DNA of 64,000 nt, from contig JANTQF010000029.1 of assembly GCA_032988165.1 (NCBI GenBank), forward strand, positions 1 to 64,000, in the 5' to 3' direction. The translations under genes were made by a program, and so were the position numbers. This stretch comes from Emmonsiellopsis sp. PD_33 (taxonomy: Eukaryota; Ascomycota; Eurotiomycetes; Onygenales; Ajellomycetaceae). Under the pieces are notes generated by a model. The model saw only the letters and a program-made list of their open reading frames with translations. It was not told the origin of the DNA and did not search any database. Of the stretch, positions 12,007 through 24,043 are shown piece by piece (position 1 is the first letter of the stretch; every line of letters starts with the position of its first letter).

Positions 12007-12967
12007 CTACTCGGGGCAGGACTGAAGAAAGGCCCAATATGCAACTGTAACACTTGACCTTGGGTCAGAAAGATAATCTTCGTCAAAATCCGAGGCTTCC
12101 AGTGCCTCTATAAAATTCGCAAATAGGTCATTAAACTTGATCGGAAGCTCGATCTTCTTGTCAGCGACAGAAGCAGCATGTCTATCTAGGAGCTCAATAG
12201 CTGGACGATATGCTTTAAATTCAGGTCCTCCTCCCGATTCATCAGCACCTTCAATATCTCTACCACTTGGTTGGTGAGGCCATCAACTTGGCCGCCCACC
12301 TGGCCCCCCAACTGTACTGACGGATTGGAGATCACCTTTTTGGTGAAATTCCCTGCCCAATACCAGTGAAAGGAATGATTGACTGTCAGTGCCCAGACAA
12401 AAACCTCCCTTAACTGCCCAAGGCAGTGTAGTCTGGCCATTATCTGTAGCATTGTATTCAGATTATGGGGCAGCTCAATAATCACCATAGCCCAGCATCC
12501 ACCTAATTGTAAATTCTATATATTAGCACCAGTCAGCCACTGTCCCAACTGCGGAGATACTTACAGATCGAAAACCGGACAGTTCCTGGCTGGAGACCAT
12601 ACAGCTTCATGTAAACGCTGAAATCCTGGCGTTGGGCTGGCGCTTCGTACAGGTCGGCGTCCCGTTTGCAATCGCCGCCATGCACAAACCGATTGCCTCT
12701 CCGAATCATCACTTTATCTGCTTCTGTTTCGATGCCAAGGACGTCACGCTTATATGTGGAAATGAATCTGTTTCTAACGTCCTTCAGATCCGCAACTGAG
12801 CCCTCCACATCAGAGATACAATGTTCTGCTGATTTTATTTTGTTCTGGGGGTCAGCCACAGAGGATTCTGTCACCTTAAAGTGGTCCTCAAATGTCTGTC
12901 TGTTGAAATGCAGCTGTCCATATTGAAGTACTTATATATTTGTGATCAGGGGGTTTCCTCTAGCCAT
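12007..12967 (-). pseudogene. Decayed member of an uncharacterised fungal gene family
   Basis: Minus-strand coding sequence is recognisable in three blocks. Block one (about 12910-12565) contains DVRNRFISTYKRDVLG and HGGDCKRDADLYE, a pattern I have seen in unnamed lineage-expanded fungal proteins. A normal 62-bp intron (12564-12503, GTAAGT..TTAG) leads to block two (12502 to about 12230, AMVIIELPHNLNTMLQ). The frame then runs to a stop at 12186, while the next frame carries convincing protein (EFKAYRPAIELLDRHAA, IKFNDLFANFIEALEASDF) to a TAG at 12009-12007, so a frameshift lies near 12230-12260. No in-frame ATG opens block one: a TAA sits just upstream and the region is tandemly duplicated. 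I read it as a pseudogene; a missed intron could rescue part of it. Confidence 0.6.
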
Positions 12968-13167
12968 GGTAAATAAATCAGTTTCTGGCATCTTTAAGAT
13001 CAGTAACTGGTTCCTGAAGATCAGAGATATGGCATTCTGCTGGTTTTAGTTTGTCCTCAGGGTCAGCCAAAGAGGATTGATTCTATTGCCTTCAAGTGGG
13101 ATTCTGTCACCTTAAAGTGGTCCTTGAATGTCGTGGACTCATGACTGGGGGTTTCTCTTGACCATGG
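12760..13167. repeat. Imperfect tandem duplication (two units of about 200 bp)
   Basis: Unit one (about 12760-12967) and unit two (about 12968-13167) align head to tail. Both carry, in the same order, GTTTCT, a CAGAGATA box, a GTCAGCCA box, the shared string ATTCTGTCACCTTAAAGTGG, a GGGGGTTTC box and CCATGG. Unit one overlaps the 5' coding part of the decayed minus-strand gene. Unit two repeats that part with in-frame stops. The duplication therefore arose inside the gene and probably helped to destroy its start. Confidence 0.75.
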
Positions 13168-13467
13168 CAAGCTGTAGCTGATCATTGTCAACTGAGTGCA
13201 GTAGTTACATGTAAGGCCTCTCCAGCATGTTAATCACTCCGATGTTCACAGTCAGCGGTGAATCGGACTTCCTTTGGTGGTGACGGGAAGTGGCAGTTCC
13301 CCTGCTTACGTCATTGGCCCCCGCGTCTGCCCGTTTGTGCCACTTGCGCAACAAAATCGGCTTGGGTGTCGATATCAACAGACGACAGCCTCAAAACAGC
13401 GGTGGACGATACAACAGGATACCCGCCCATTCTGCTTATACCACGACATTCCCCTCCTCCAGCCATC

Positions 13468-14281
13468 ATGTTCAAGAAAGAGTGAGTATCTCTACTCCCG
13501 TTCCGCCCTCCCGCTTGCCAATTGAATCGAGCAAACCTGCCCCGCACCTGTGAGCTTCACGCAGCAGAGGATATATAGAGACAGTGGGATTATATGCGCG
13601 CGGAAGAGATATTAAGATGGATATCCTATGAATTCTTTCAAGCATCAAACTAACCACAAAACCCCAGTATATCCCTCGGGGCGCGCTCAAAAGTCAAATC
13701 CTCCGTGCAGCGTGCCGTCCGCCAAAAGTTCCTAGAAACATACCCAGGCTTCGAACCATACATTGAGGAGATAATACCCAAAAAGGCCTCGCTGGAGGTT
13801 GTCAAGCTGTCAGCACCTCCCTTCCCCTCCTCCCTCTCAACGTGCAAAAAAACCAATCTAACACATAACCAGCCCCGACCGCGTCTCCCTCTACACCATC
13901 GACTCCCGCCCAATCCTCTTCCAGTCCCTCGACAGCCCTCTAATCCCGCACCTCCGCATCCTGCACGCCTTCCCCAACGCAATCCCCACCATCGGCATCG
14001 ACCGGGGCGCCATCCGCTTCGTGCTCTCGGGAGCTACCCTGATGGCCCCCGGCCTGACGTCTGCAGGAGGCAGGTTACCGGATCCAGCGAAGAATCCGGG
14101 TGATAGGGAGTTTGAGGCTGGGGAGGTGGTGGCGGTGACGGCGGAGGGGAAGGAGGAGGTTTGTCTAGTTGGTGTGTTGAAGATGGGGACGGAGGAGATG
14201 AAGAAGAAGGGGAAGGGGGTGGTTATGGATGAGGGGCATTATTTGGGGGATGGGCTGTGGAAGGTTGATGTTGTGGGGTGA
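13468..14281 (+). CDS. tma20: Tma20/MCTS1-type translation factor with PUA domain
   Basis: Orthologue of human MCTS1 and yeast Tma20, which with Tma22/DENR recycles 40S subunits and supports reinitiation. Exons are 13468-13481 (14 nt, only MFKK plus two bases), 13668-13808 and 13873-14281, giving 187 residues (human MCTS1 is 181). The N-terminal MCT1-type domain reads VRQKFLETYPGFEPYIEEI. The C-terminal PUA domain (about residues 95-180) reads IDRGAIRFVLSGATLMAPGLTS, followed by an AEGKEEVCLVGVLKM strand and a final GHYLGDGLWKVD, all family hallmarks. Introns are 186 and 64 bp. The first exon was fixed by the conserved MFKK start and the GTGAGT donor. Confidence 0.93.
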
Positions 14282-15096
14282 TTTGGGGGTTTTTTTTTCA
14301 TGTCGTTTTTTTTTTAATTTTTCAGATTTTGTTATGGTTAATTTCCATGTTCTGTTTGGGTTGGTTTGTGGCGCCTGTTGGGTTGTGGTTGTTACATACC
14401 TACTCTTTTTTTTACCCCTTTTCTTTAGATGTTATGCCTGTATGGGATCAGGAATGAAATGATCTTTTGGATACTACTGTTGGCTGAACCCAAATAACAG
14501 AACTTGCATGTTGTGGACGTCCTTTCAGGCTCCCTTTTAGAAGGGATTGGTTAAGAGGGAAATATGTAATACCCATCTTGCAGGTGTTTAGAATAGAGAC
14601 ATTATTAACTATAGAGCTGAAGATGTCAACTTTGAATCTTTCTTTACATCAATGGCAGTTATACATTCTATGAAAAGCTGGAACAGGCCAATGGCCCTCC
14701 CTGGGATGCCTCTAGGAGAGGAAAGTATAACAAATGGGCAATAGAAGTAAACTATCATATCTTTTCTGTATCAAATCCTAGATTGTTGCAAATATAAACA
14801 TAAGAAATCTTTGATATCAACACGCATTTCAATACAGAGACAAAAGATAAATCAGATAATTCATAGCTCAGATTCGCAAAGTTGTAGAAGATGCTAATTC
14901 CCTCACACCAGGGGACGAACAGGAGAGACGGGAAAAGAGGAAATATTGCTAACAATGCTTAAAGGACAAAGGCTCGAAAATAGCACAGGCAGACAAATAT
15001 ATACACATATATATAATAAATGGGAAGACCGGAAAAACCAAAGATATGACAAAATAATGCAGATATGGTATACCTTATGAAAACACCATGAAACAA
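14282..15096. other. Gene-free spacer between convergent genes
   Basis: About 0.8 kb of 3' UTR-like sequence between tma20 and ric1, AT-rich, with T-runs near 14290-14320 and ATATAT near 15000. No gene was seen. Confidence 0.5.
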
Positions 15097-18000
15097 TCAC
15101 ATCGTGCTGGTAGGTGATGAGGAAGTATAATCATCTCCAACACCACTCCCATCATCGTCCGCCGTGTCACGCTTAGATGGTGGTGCGGGCGGCGTTGAGT
15201 GCGATAAAGTCGTCGCAGGACTAGTTGAAGGAGCACCATTCCTCCTACTCCTATGTGCCCGATGGTTGATAATGGTAGGTGAAAGTGAGGCAGGATCTTG
15301 TTCTGGGAGGGTGAGGGCTAACCCATGCAAAGGCGCAGGAGAGGGCCCGATACCGTTCGACGTGCTCGAAGAAGAGCAGTGGTTTGCCTTTCTTAAGCCG
15401 ACTTTCACAACGGCCCGTTTGAGCATCTCCCCAGACCCGTCTAGGGCGATTAAAAAGCGTGCCAGCTCGCCGCATAGTTCCCAATCGCCCTTTTGAGACG
15501 CTAGCCTGAGGAGACGGACGACGGACTCCTCGATTGTGTCATCTGCGCCCTCGTCTTCCTTGTCATCGAATGATTGTAGGACAAGTAGGTAACCGCCGGC
15601 AGTTTTGAGAGAGTTTAGCTTGAGAGCTTGTTCGAAGAGTTCTTTTGGAGGTGGGAGGTGGGCGAATAAGGTGCGCCAGGACCTAAGTTCGGTCTTTCGA
15701 GTGCACTGGACGAGGATGTCTAGATACATCTCGGTTGGAATAGCGGCTTGGAGGAAGGATAGTACGGCAGGTAAGAGCTGGTAATTAGATGTCCCGTCAT
15801 CGCTATTTGAACTATCTTGGTTGTCTACAGCTTCGTCGAGGACATGGTGGAGTAGTATTTCCAAGGCATGGGGGAAATAGGATAGGTGGGAGTAATGGTG
15901 ACAGAGTGAAAGTGCCGCCGGTGTGTCGAGCTGGGTTAGGTTATGCTGGAGTAGGTATGGTAGGAACAATTGAGTCTAAGGAGCGTTAGATCTTAAAACA
16001 TAGGGATTTGGATTTGTTGGTAACTCACTCTTATAGCAAATCGAAGAAGGGAAAATGTGACATCTCGTCTTTGTGTCATCTCGGGTTCCGCTCCGAGAAC
16101 GACACCCTTATTAAGGAGGATAGACAATGGGTAAAAGTCAACGGGGATAGGCAACGGCTTCACGGTATCATTTGGGGCGCCCCTGGCTGGCCGCAGAATA
16201 TCCTGCACATCGCTCCATACAAGCAGATCTTTGCCGCAGAAAATCCACAGAGAGTCTCTCAGAGATATATCGCTCTGGGCGCCGTTCAGAGGAGTCCCAA
16301 CTGCAGGGCTCGCGGTGGGTGGCTCATCGGATGGAGGTGCAAAGTTGAAAGATAACTGGTCGCGCATCAAAATGTAATATTCCACGTCATGGGCAACGAT
16401 GCGCATGTCGTATTTCAAGTCGTTTGTTTCCGTCCTCGATGGCTGTAGAAGAACGAGTTTGCCGTCCACGAGAAACAGAACTGAAGCAACAGACACATCT
16501 TGAGATGGATCACCATCGCCTTGGGAGTGGTCAGATTATGTACAATACGGGGAGGGAAGAGGGCTACTCACGAAGTTGATTGTCAGGTAATATCCAGCTC
16601 ATAGCGCGAATTCGGGTTGGCGCTCGAACGATGCCATGGAAGGCTATCTGGCCAACCTGGACAAGACTGATCCTCGTCTGCGTAGCATTTATGACATAGT
16701 GATATAGAATATTGTCATATGTGTAAACTAGTAACGAGTCTTCACCAGAAGGCCCAATGAATACGGCCGGAGCGGGGATTTTCTCCGTATACAGAACAGA
16801 AGAATTGCTAAGGGATAGTTCTCGAGAGTAAAGTCGCAGCTACGTTCGTTAGTTATCTTGCAGCACAGGTTTGTGAGAGGAGCGTGGGGCACGTACTTCG
16901 TAAGGCTGCTCTGCGTCATCACATTCAACAGCAGCCATTAGGATATGTCCGTACCAACACATTCCGCCTTGGACAGCAAATGAATCTTCTACCTTTGGAT
17001 CTTCGAAAGTCTTCCATCTTCCACTTTGGACACTATAATGAGCAAGGCCCCGTCTACCAGCAATAGCTACGTATCGCCCATCTTGGGAAACAATGCATGA
17101 TCGGATCGGCCATTGCGAATGGAGATAGGCGGGAGGGTACTGCGCATGATGCCAGAGAGAATCTTTACCTGATATAGTTGTAAGGTCGGGGAGGTCGTGG
17201 CCGCGGTATAATATAATCTCCGTTCCAGTTTGTAACAATGCTCTTGCTAGGTTTGCAGACGAGAAGCACCCGGTCAAAGAGCTACGCGCAGTTTCTAACA
17301 TCCAGACGTGCCTGTCGTCTGGTGCTGTTAGAATAATGTATGATCCACCGCCAATCCAAGACCCAAAGGAAACTCCTGTTAGCCATGCTTCGCCATTTTT
17401 CGTCGCCAGTTCGCGGTCAGCCCCGAAGCTTGTGCCCCCCGGTTTGCCAAATACACTCCATGTGGTCCAGCCATGCTTGTATCCCGCGAAAAGACAATAA
17501 CCATCCGGAGAATAGCTCATAAATGACACAGGGCCCATAGTAGCAGCCGACGCAGGAAGGTCCAGTTTATGGGAAAGGGGAATATTCCCCATATAGTCTT
17601 TAGCCACATAAACGTAGACCTCTCCATTGGCACAGCTCACCGCGAGAAGCGAGAATCTCGCATTGACAGCTACATGGACAGCTTTTTGCCCTTCGTTTTT
17701 AGGAGTGTGAAATCTATGGCCTCTGAACCGACTTTGGCTGGGTACGCGTTCTTGTTCCCTAACACGCTGCACGGCGTAGGTTTGTCCATCGCTCGTGATC
17801 CAGAGAAAAAGATTCATAGCACGATCATAAATCATATCCACGATGTTCGATTTATTGGAAATAAACGGAATACCACCCAATGTCTCCGTGACCGTTTGGC
17901 TTCCGCTGGCGGGCGGGGTCCACCGGATTAACTGGATTGCAGCGGGCTTTACAGTGGCTACCATCAGCTCATTGTCGAGGGCCAGAGCCTTGCTAATGCC

Positions 18001-18623
18001 CGCATCGACCTTTATAGTAAGTCTGAAGCGGAAACTAGCTTCCCGAATCCCACTTGTTTCTTCTGCCACGAAATGGCGGCCATGGTGTTGGCGGCGCGGG
18101 TTGGAATGGGAGAATCGCTGCTGATAAACCTTGGAGTTGGCGTCCGTTGCAATTGAGTAGGTAATTAGATACCCGAGCTGGGTTTGGACAACGACAATCG
18201 CAGAATCAGGGCGTAGGAGAAGGGCGACATTTGGTCCGTAATTCTTCAGGGATATTTGCGAGCGTTTGACGGCGGCTACTACAGCAGTTGGCTATACATC
18301 TGTCAGTAAGGCGCAATCACAAACCAAAGCAGGAAGCATACTCTAGTCTGCCAAACCGCAATAGAGGATTGGGTCATCGTCGTAAACAGGTGCCCGCTCC
18401 GAGAGACGCAAAGGCCAATTATAGGTTCGTCTGCCCAAGCTTCCGTATCGTTCGCATTCACACCCAGCGCCGCTCTTCTTTCGGTGCGTGTGGCAAAGCC
18501 AACCTGTTCTCCATCCTCCTGCGGCCCGTCATCATGACTCTGCGCATCATCATGGACCTCCGGGAGCTGGATGCCCGGGCCGTTGACCGCATAGACTCGA
18601 GGGACTCCATTTGGCCAGTACAT
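15097..18623 (-). CDS. ric1: Ric1, Rab6/Ypt6 guanine-nucleotide exchange factor subunit
   Basis: Ric1 pairs with Rgp1 as the exchange factor for the Golgi Rab Ypt6/Rab6 in endosome-to-Golgi transport. On the minus strand, exons are 18623-18342, 18291-16897, 16839-16572, 16519-16029 and 15975-15097 (introns 50-57 bp), 1104 residues. The start MYWPNGVPRVYA is the conserved family N-terminus. The N-terminal half is beta-propeller-like (MSYSPDGYCLFAGYKHGWTTWS, CIVSQDGRYVAIAGRRG). The C-terminal about 300 residues are the helical RIC1 domain (MFLPYLLQHNLTQLDT, LSLCHHYSHLSYFPHALEILLHH). The tail is Ser/Pro-rich and disordered. It is divergent from sgt2, with only 390 bp between the starts. Confidence 0.93.
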
Positions 18624-19013
18624 CGCTGGGAATGACGCCGCTGGCTAGAGAGAAACGAAGACGACGTATCACATTGGACCATCTTTGGACGAGGGGCTCA
18701 TTGTTCGAAGGGACCTCTGGCACGGCTGGTCGGACGGAAAGCAGCCATACGCCCCTTTGTTCCTCCAGAGTTGGTGGTTGTCGTTGTTGATGTTGGAGTT
18801 AGTGAGCGGATGCGGTTGGAATCTCCGAGAGTCACGTGGCGTCGGAGCTTCCAGAAGCCCTGGAGAGCTTCGAGGTTGAGGGGAACGACAGACGTCAAAT
18901 CTCCCATACACCCGCCACAACGCTGAACACGATAGTTGTTTGTCGCATACCGGGATATATATACACGGATTTTATATTGCTGGAAGGGTCTGTATCCGGA
19001 TATTTTCTGAAAA
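18624..19013. promoter_or_regulatory. Shared upstream region of ric1 and sgt2
   Basis: 390 bp between two divergent start codons must hold both promoters. A CACGTG-like element (GTCACGTGGC) lies near 18831-18840. No other motif is strong enough to name. Confidence 0.45.
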
Positions 19014-20225
19014 ATGGTACTGGCCACCCTCCCTGCCCTGTCATCCTTGCTTAACCACCCCGCAGCGACAAACTAACTTCTCTCCCAGGCCCCGACGGAG
19101 TCCAAGAAGCGCCTGGCGCTTGCGATAATAGACTTCCTGAGCACCAGTCTGAAAGATGGAACCCTCACCGCCGAAGATTCCGAATCCATAGAGATCGCGC
19201 AGTCGTGTATCGCAGATACCTTCCACGTCGACCCCACAGATAAAGCGGCCATGCAAGATGCGCTTGCGGGCCAAAGTCTCTCAAGCATTTACAGTGTCTA
19301 TGAGAAGCTAAAGGGCAAGAGCGCTGCGCCAGCAGCAGCGGAGCCAAAATCCGCGCCGGCATCCAAACCTGCCGGAGGTCCAAACGAGGAGTCCGAGAAG
19401 CTGAAATCGCAGGGTAATGCGGCCATGGCGAAGAAGGACTATCCCGGCGCCATCTCATTTTATACGCAGGCGCTGAGCATTGCGCCCTCAAACCCCATCT
19501 ACCTTTCTAACCGTGCCGCCGCCTACTCTGCGTCCGGAAACCATACCAGGGCTGTCGAGGATGCTGAGGTCGCCGTCGCTGCGGATCCCAAATACGTAAA
19601 GGCGTGGAGCAGACTTGGCCTTGCGAGATTTGCTCTGGGCAATGCCAAGGGTGCCGCGGAGGCGTATCAGAAGGGTATCGATGCGGAAGGAAACGGAGGC
19701 AGTGATGCGATGCGCAAGGGTCTGGAGACTGCCAAGAAGCGCATCGAAGAAATGAAGAAGGAGGAGAATGAGCCTCCCGCTGAGGATGTCGATGATGATT
19801 CCGGAGTATCCCGCAGTGCAGGTGGTGGTGCGGGCGGTATGCCAGACCTGGCATCCCTTGCTGGAATGTTCGGCGGAGGAGGCGGAGGAGGAGCGGGCGG
19901 TATGCCCGATCTTAGCTCGATAATGAGCAATCCCATGTTCGCCAATATGGCCCAGAATCTCATGAGTAATCCGGAGATGATGAGCAATCTTATGAGCAAC
20001 CCGCGCGTCCGACAGATGGCGGAGAATTTTGGTGGTGGCGCTGGTGGACAGGGCGGAGGCATGCCTGATATGGCTAGTATGATGAATGATCCTAATATCG
20101 CTGAAATGTAGGTTCTTTGCCTCATCACTCACCTTGACATAGAACAAATGCTAACCATTTAATACAGGGCAAGGAATATGATGGGTGGAGGAGCTGGTCG
20201 TGGTGCAGGCCGGGGTGGCTCTTGA
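19014..20225 (+). CDS. sgt2: Sgt2/SGTA co-chaperone of the GET pathway
   Basis: Sgt2 receives tail-anchored proteins from Hsp70 and hands them to Get3 via Get4-Get5 in the cytosol. Exons are 19014-19016 (the ATG alone), 19089-20107 and 20168-20225, 359 residues. The N-terminal dimerisation domain begins APTESKKRLALAIIDFL directly after the acceptor, so the start codon must come from a separate exon. The ATG at 19014 sits immediately before a GT donor, and the intron has an AACTAAC branch site. Three TPR motifs span about residues 102-215 (KLKSQGNAAMAKKDYPGAI, SNRAAAYSASGNHTRAVEDA). The C-terminal Gly/Met/Asn-rich client-binding region has repeated MSNP units (NPMFANMAQNLMSNPEMM) and ends in a Gly/Arg tail. 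Confidence 0.93.
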
Positions 20226-21126
20226 TTCGATATATCAAAACGCCTAGTTAACAGGAGACAAACTCGGAGCTGGGGATTTTTTTGGTCGTTTTGGAAACAG
20301 CTGCATTCCCTGCTGGCGTGAAATACTTCATGGATTGTCTTATGATATGAATATATATGATTATTTTTATCTATACACACTCCTGTTCACGCATATTTGA
20401 TGTAATAGCCATTGGGGAGAGGAGGGGAAGAGGTTGAAATTCCCAGCCAATCCTAGGTGATCTATGATTTTGATCGAGTTACCATAGAAAGTAGCAATCG
20501 CCCTATTCAATCCTTAGACGCAAATAAATATAAAACGGTAGTTTTATTGTAAAAAAAAAAAAAAATAGATATAATCTCCAAGTTTTGTTCCTATATACAA
20601 TGCAAGAGAAGAGAGGATTGGGATGATGCCATATGAGGCAAATGCCGAGAAGGAAATAATACAAACATATTTGCTCCAATGTAGGGTCGAAAAAAAAGAA
20701 AAAGAAAACCCACGTAGGTATGAAATGGAAAGAGGAAACATGACGAGGGAGAAAAAAAGGAAAAGGAAAAGATAATACACTGAATAGAAACTGCGATTAG
20801 ATTTATCCTACCACACATTTCTATAATAAGACTCCAAATCCAGATAAGTAGCAGACAGCAGGTAGTATACAACCGGGCGATCAAAAGCCGGGAAGGGACG
20901 TAGATTGGGAACAAGGAAAAGAGGCGTTGGAATAGGGCGATGATTGTGGTACAAAGATTTCGGAAAATGAGGAGTTAGGGTTAAGGGGTAATCGCTCATG
21001 GCAGGTTAGCCTGAGAGTAGCGGTGTATGGTAGATGTATCGTCGAGAACGTTCTTGTCTTTGACCGAAGGGAAAGCAAAGACCGGCATGAAAAATATCTT
21101 TCATTTTCATTTTGGTTGGTTTCCTT
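20226..21126. other. Gene-free spacer between convergent genes
   Basis: 3' regions of sgt2 and tim44. It contains an A13-class homopolymer near 20551-20565 and A-rich stretches. No gene was seen on either strand. Confidence 0.5.
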
Positions 21127-22787
21127 TTAAATGTAGTCACGGCCGGCCTTTTGCAGTTCGATCATTCTCCAGCCGCGGGTTTCAGGGTTGTTCACATCTT
21201 CTGGGATCCTCGTCATGCCAATGGCATATGTGACCAGCTGGACCTTGTCTTCCATGCCAGCAGCAAGCTCATTGGTCTTCTTGTTGCGGTAAACGTGTAC
21301 TTCCTGGGTGCGGCAGGTGATGATGAAGACAGGGATGTCGCCTGGTTCAAGCATGCGGGCGTGAGAGATGTCAACGTGGCGGATATCGAGGATCCGACCA
21401 TCCGATTTGAGGCCGGCGGTGGTATACTGTTGTGCGAGAGCGGCGTAAACGTGGAACTGGGCGTCTGATAGCCAGAGCTTAAGGGTTTCGACGTCCCCCT
21501 TGACATAGGCGTCAAGGACTTCCGGCAGAATGTATTCGCGCAGTTCGCGGAGGAACGGCTCGATTTGGAAGCTGGGGTCCATTTCGCGGAACTTCTTAAT
21601 GACCATGGCATTTTCATTCTCGGCGAACCAGCCGGCAACCCGATCTGAAATGCTTCGGGCTGTGGTGATCAGGGGGTTTTCGGATTCGTTATAGGTGCTC
21701 TTCATGCTGAAGAGTGATTGCATGACGCGGCTGTTGTCTTTAAAATCTTTCCATGACTCTTTCCACGCTGAATCTTTGTGAAGAGTGACGTTGGTACCCG
21801 CACTATTTCTTTGTTAGTAAAGCTAGAAATACGTATAAAAGGGGCAGATCAAGCTCACTTTGGATCTTCCTCCATCTTTTCTACCCTGCGGCCGGCTTTG
21901 ATTTCATTCAGTTCCCGCAGTTCACGTTGTTTCCGTCTCTCCTCCTTCTCAACCCAGCCACCATATCTAGAGCTGCTGCCGTCATCCATAGCATCCTTTA
22001 CTCCACCAACGGCGGTTTTGTATACTTTCGTTTCACGAACTGGTCGCGTGGCCTTCTCGATACCCTTTCCAGTGGCATTTACTCCACTCCTCAGTCCCTT
22101 GACAACCGAGGTATCCCAAGTCCATGCCGCTCCCTGACCGATTGCCTTCCCCGTGGTTTTCAGAGCCGAAGAAGTTTTGGAGGTCGTGGCACTGTGAGCG
22201 GCATCGTACGCTGCGCGAGCCCGCTTAACCGATTCACTCTCGGTAAATTGATGCGCGGAGGAGGCGAGGGCTTTTGTCGACTCATTCCACTCCTTTGAAG
22301 CCTTGAATTCCGACTGTAGAGTTTCCGTGAACACTTGCCATGGGGTCTTGTCTCCGTGAGGCGGCGGTGGGGGAGCTTCTTCCTTCTTCTTGTCCCCTTC
22401 TTTCTGCTCCTCCTCTCCTTCGGTCTTTTCTTTCTGTGAAGATTCCTCCGACTTTTGATTTTGTGACGATTCCTCGGATTTCTGCTCCTTCTGCTGCCAA
22501 AGACTACTTCCCGTTTGGAACCCTCTTCTCGCTGGAAGAACGGCCCATATTGAATTTAGCCGTGTCGGGGGTGTCTGAAGGAAGGGCGAGGTGTTAGAGA
22601 GGCGATTCGGTTGGGACGAGAGAGGGAGGGATCTGGAGGAGATGGCGGAGTAGAAAGCAGCACTCTGCGTCAGTGACCGCCGGGAAACTGCTCGCGCTCC
22701 ATATGTAGCTGAAGCCGTGACGAAGGCATGTCGAACCAGGGCTGTCCGCGCAACCCCCGACGGCGTAACTGTATTTGCGATGAGCAT
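21127..22787 (-). CDS. tim44: Tim44, mitochondrial import motor scaffold
   Basis: Tim44 tethers the Hsp70 import motor to the TIM23 channel on the matrix side. Exons on the minus strand are 22787-21859 and 21802-21127 (56-bp intron), 534 residues. The start at 22787 was chosen because it opens a basic, Ser/Ala/Arg-rich presequence (TALVRHAFVTASATYGARAV) ending before an acidic Glu/Ser/Lys linker with a direct repeat (QKSEESSQ twice). A longer in-frame start at 23006 would add a less presequence-like extension. The C-terminal about 200 residues are the Tim44-like domain (AKNENAMVIKKF-type helix, FLRELREYILPEVLDAYVKGD, AHARMLEPGDIPVFII-like strand). It is divergent from the mitochondrial uS11 gene. 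Confidence 0.9.
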
Positions 22788-23308
22788 CGTCCGTAAAAGG
22801 CGCTGGATAACGCGGGCTGCAAGGGGGCAGAATTGGCGATATGGCGGGAAATATGGGTTCAAATGGGAGGTCAGAGCGAGACCACACAAACACACAACCT
22901 CGAAAACCCCGTCTGGCTGGCTGTGGGAGTTGGGGATTGAGAGCGCAGACCTGGAGCGTCGAGGAAAATGTTTTGGCGGCGACGGGTTGAGTTTGCCCGA
23001 TGCCAAGACTAAAAAAACTTCTGGGTTGTTCGGCGGCCACTCGGCAACATCAATTCATCAATTCAACAAACAACCCCCCGCGAGATACTCAGCAGTCCGC
23101 CGTTTACATCGTTTTGCGCAACTGGCTATATATGGTCCTGTGACAGCAGTTCTCCTGTTCCGTGCCTGTCAATCCAATTCCATACCCTCGACCCTCGCCC
23201 AGGTACGCGCCCTGCCCCGGCTCCCCTCGTTGCGGTTGGTGCTCTTTCTCACACCAGTCTCCAGGGCGGTTGTTGTCAATTCGTCGTTCTCCGTCGTTCC
23301 CGAAAGAA
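22788..23308. promoter_or_regulatory. Shared upstream region of tim44 and mitochondrial uS11
   Basis: 521 bp separate the start codons of two divergent nuclear genes for mitochondrial proteins, so co-regulation from a shared promoter is plausible. No specific binding site is identified with confidence. Confidence 0.4.
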
Positions 23309-24043
23309 ATGAGGGCGAGCATTGGCAGAGGGCTGTCATCAGCGGCCCGGTCCCTTCGACAGCCAACCCAGACATGTCGGCGTCAATCGCAAGTCTCCTG
23401 GCCGGTTGCCGCGATGCAACAGCAAGTCCGGGCTCTATCTGATTCCGGACCATCGGACATATCATACCTATCAGACGCATTAGACATGTCAGACAAATCA
23501 GACAAATCGGGCAAGTCAGCGTATGCACGGCAACTAGACAAGAGACTCAGCCAACCCCTGGACGCGCTATTTGATCCGAAGCCTATACCAGCCACCAGAA
23601 CCGAGAGAGATGCTGCAACCATGACCTCTCGCTTTCGGGATATCATCAACGACCCTTATCCTGTCCAGGATCCTCCACACCACCTCCATGTCTACTCGCA
23701 TAAACACAACACCCACATGACGCTTACGAAACCCAACCGTGAGCCGTTGCTCTCCTTGAGCTGCGGAAACATTGGCTTCCGCAAAGCCCACCGCTCCAAG
23801 TTTGATGCGGCACATCAACTCTCATCGTTTATGATTGGAAAAATCCAGGAAGACGGACATCTGATGACAATTAAGCGGCTGGAGGTTGTACTCCGAGGAT
23901 TTGGGGCTGGCAGAGAGGCGTTCACAAAGGTGCTCCTGGGACCGGAGGGGAAGTATCTTCGGGAGGTGGTGACTCGAGTTACGGACTCAACCCGAGTAAA
24001 ATTCGGCGGCACAAAGAGCAGGAACGTGCGGAGACTGGGTTGA
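23309..24043 (+). CDS. MRPS18: Mitochondrial ribosomal protein uS11m (small subunit)
   Basis: Single exon, 244 residues. The uS11 domain fills about residues 120-244: GFRKAHRSKFDAAHQLS, then LEVVLRGFGAGREAFTKVL and a final TRVKFGGTKSRNVRRLG, the basic C-terminal signature of S11 that contacts 16S-type rRNA and mRNA near the platform. The first about 35 residues are basic and hydroxylated (MRASIGRGLSSAARSLRQ), as expected of a matrix-targeting sequence, and support this ATG over the upstream in-frame one at 23162. A short acidic/Ser-rich linker (DMSDKSDKSGKS) separates them. Divergent from tim44. Confidence 0.9.
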   Translation: MRASIGRGLSSAARSLRQPTQTCRRQSQVSWPVAAMQQQVRALSDSGPSDISYLSDALDMSDKSDKSGKSAYARQLDKRLSQPLDALFDPKPIPATRTERDAATMTSRFRDIINDPYPVQDPPHHLHVYSHKHNTHMTLTKPNREPLLSLSCGNIGFRKAHRSKFDAAHQLSSFMIGKIQEDGHLMTIKRLEVVLRGFGAGREAFTKVLLGPEGKYLREVVTRVTDSTRVKFGGTKSRNVRRLG

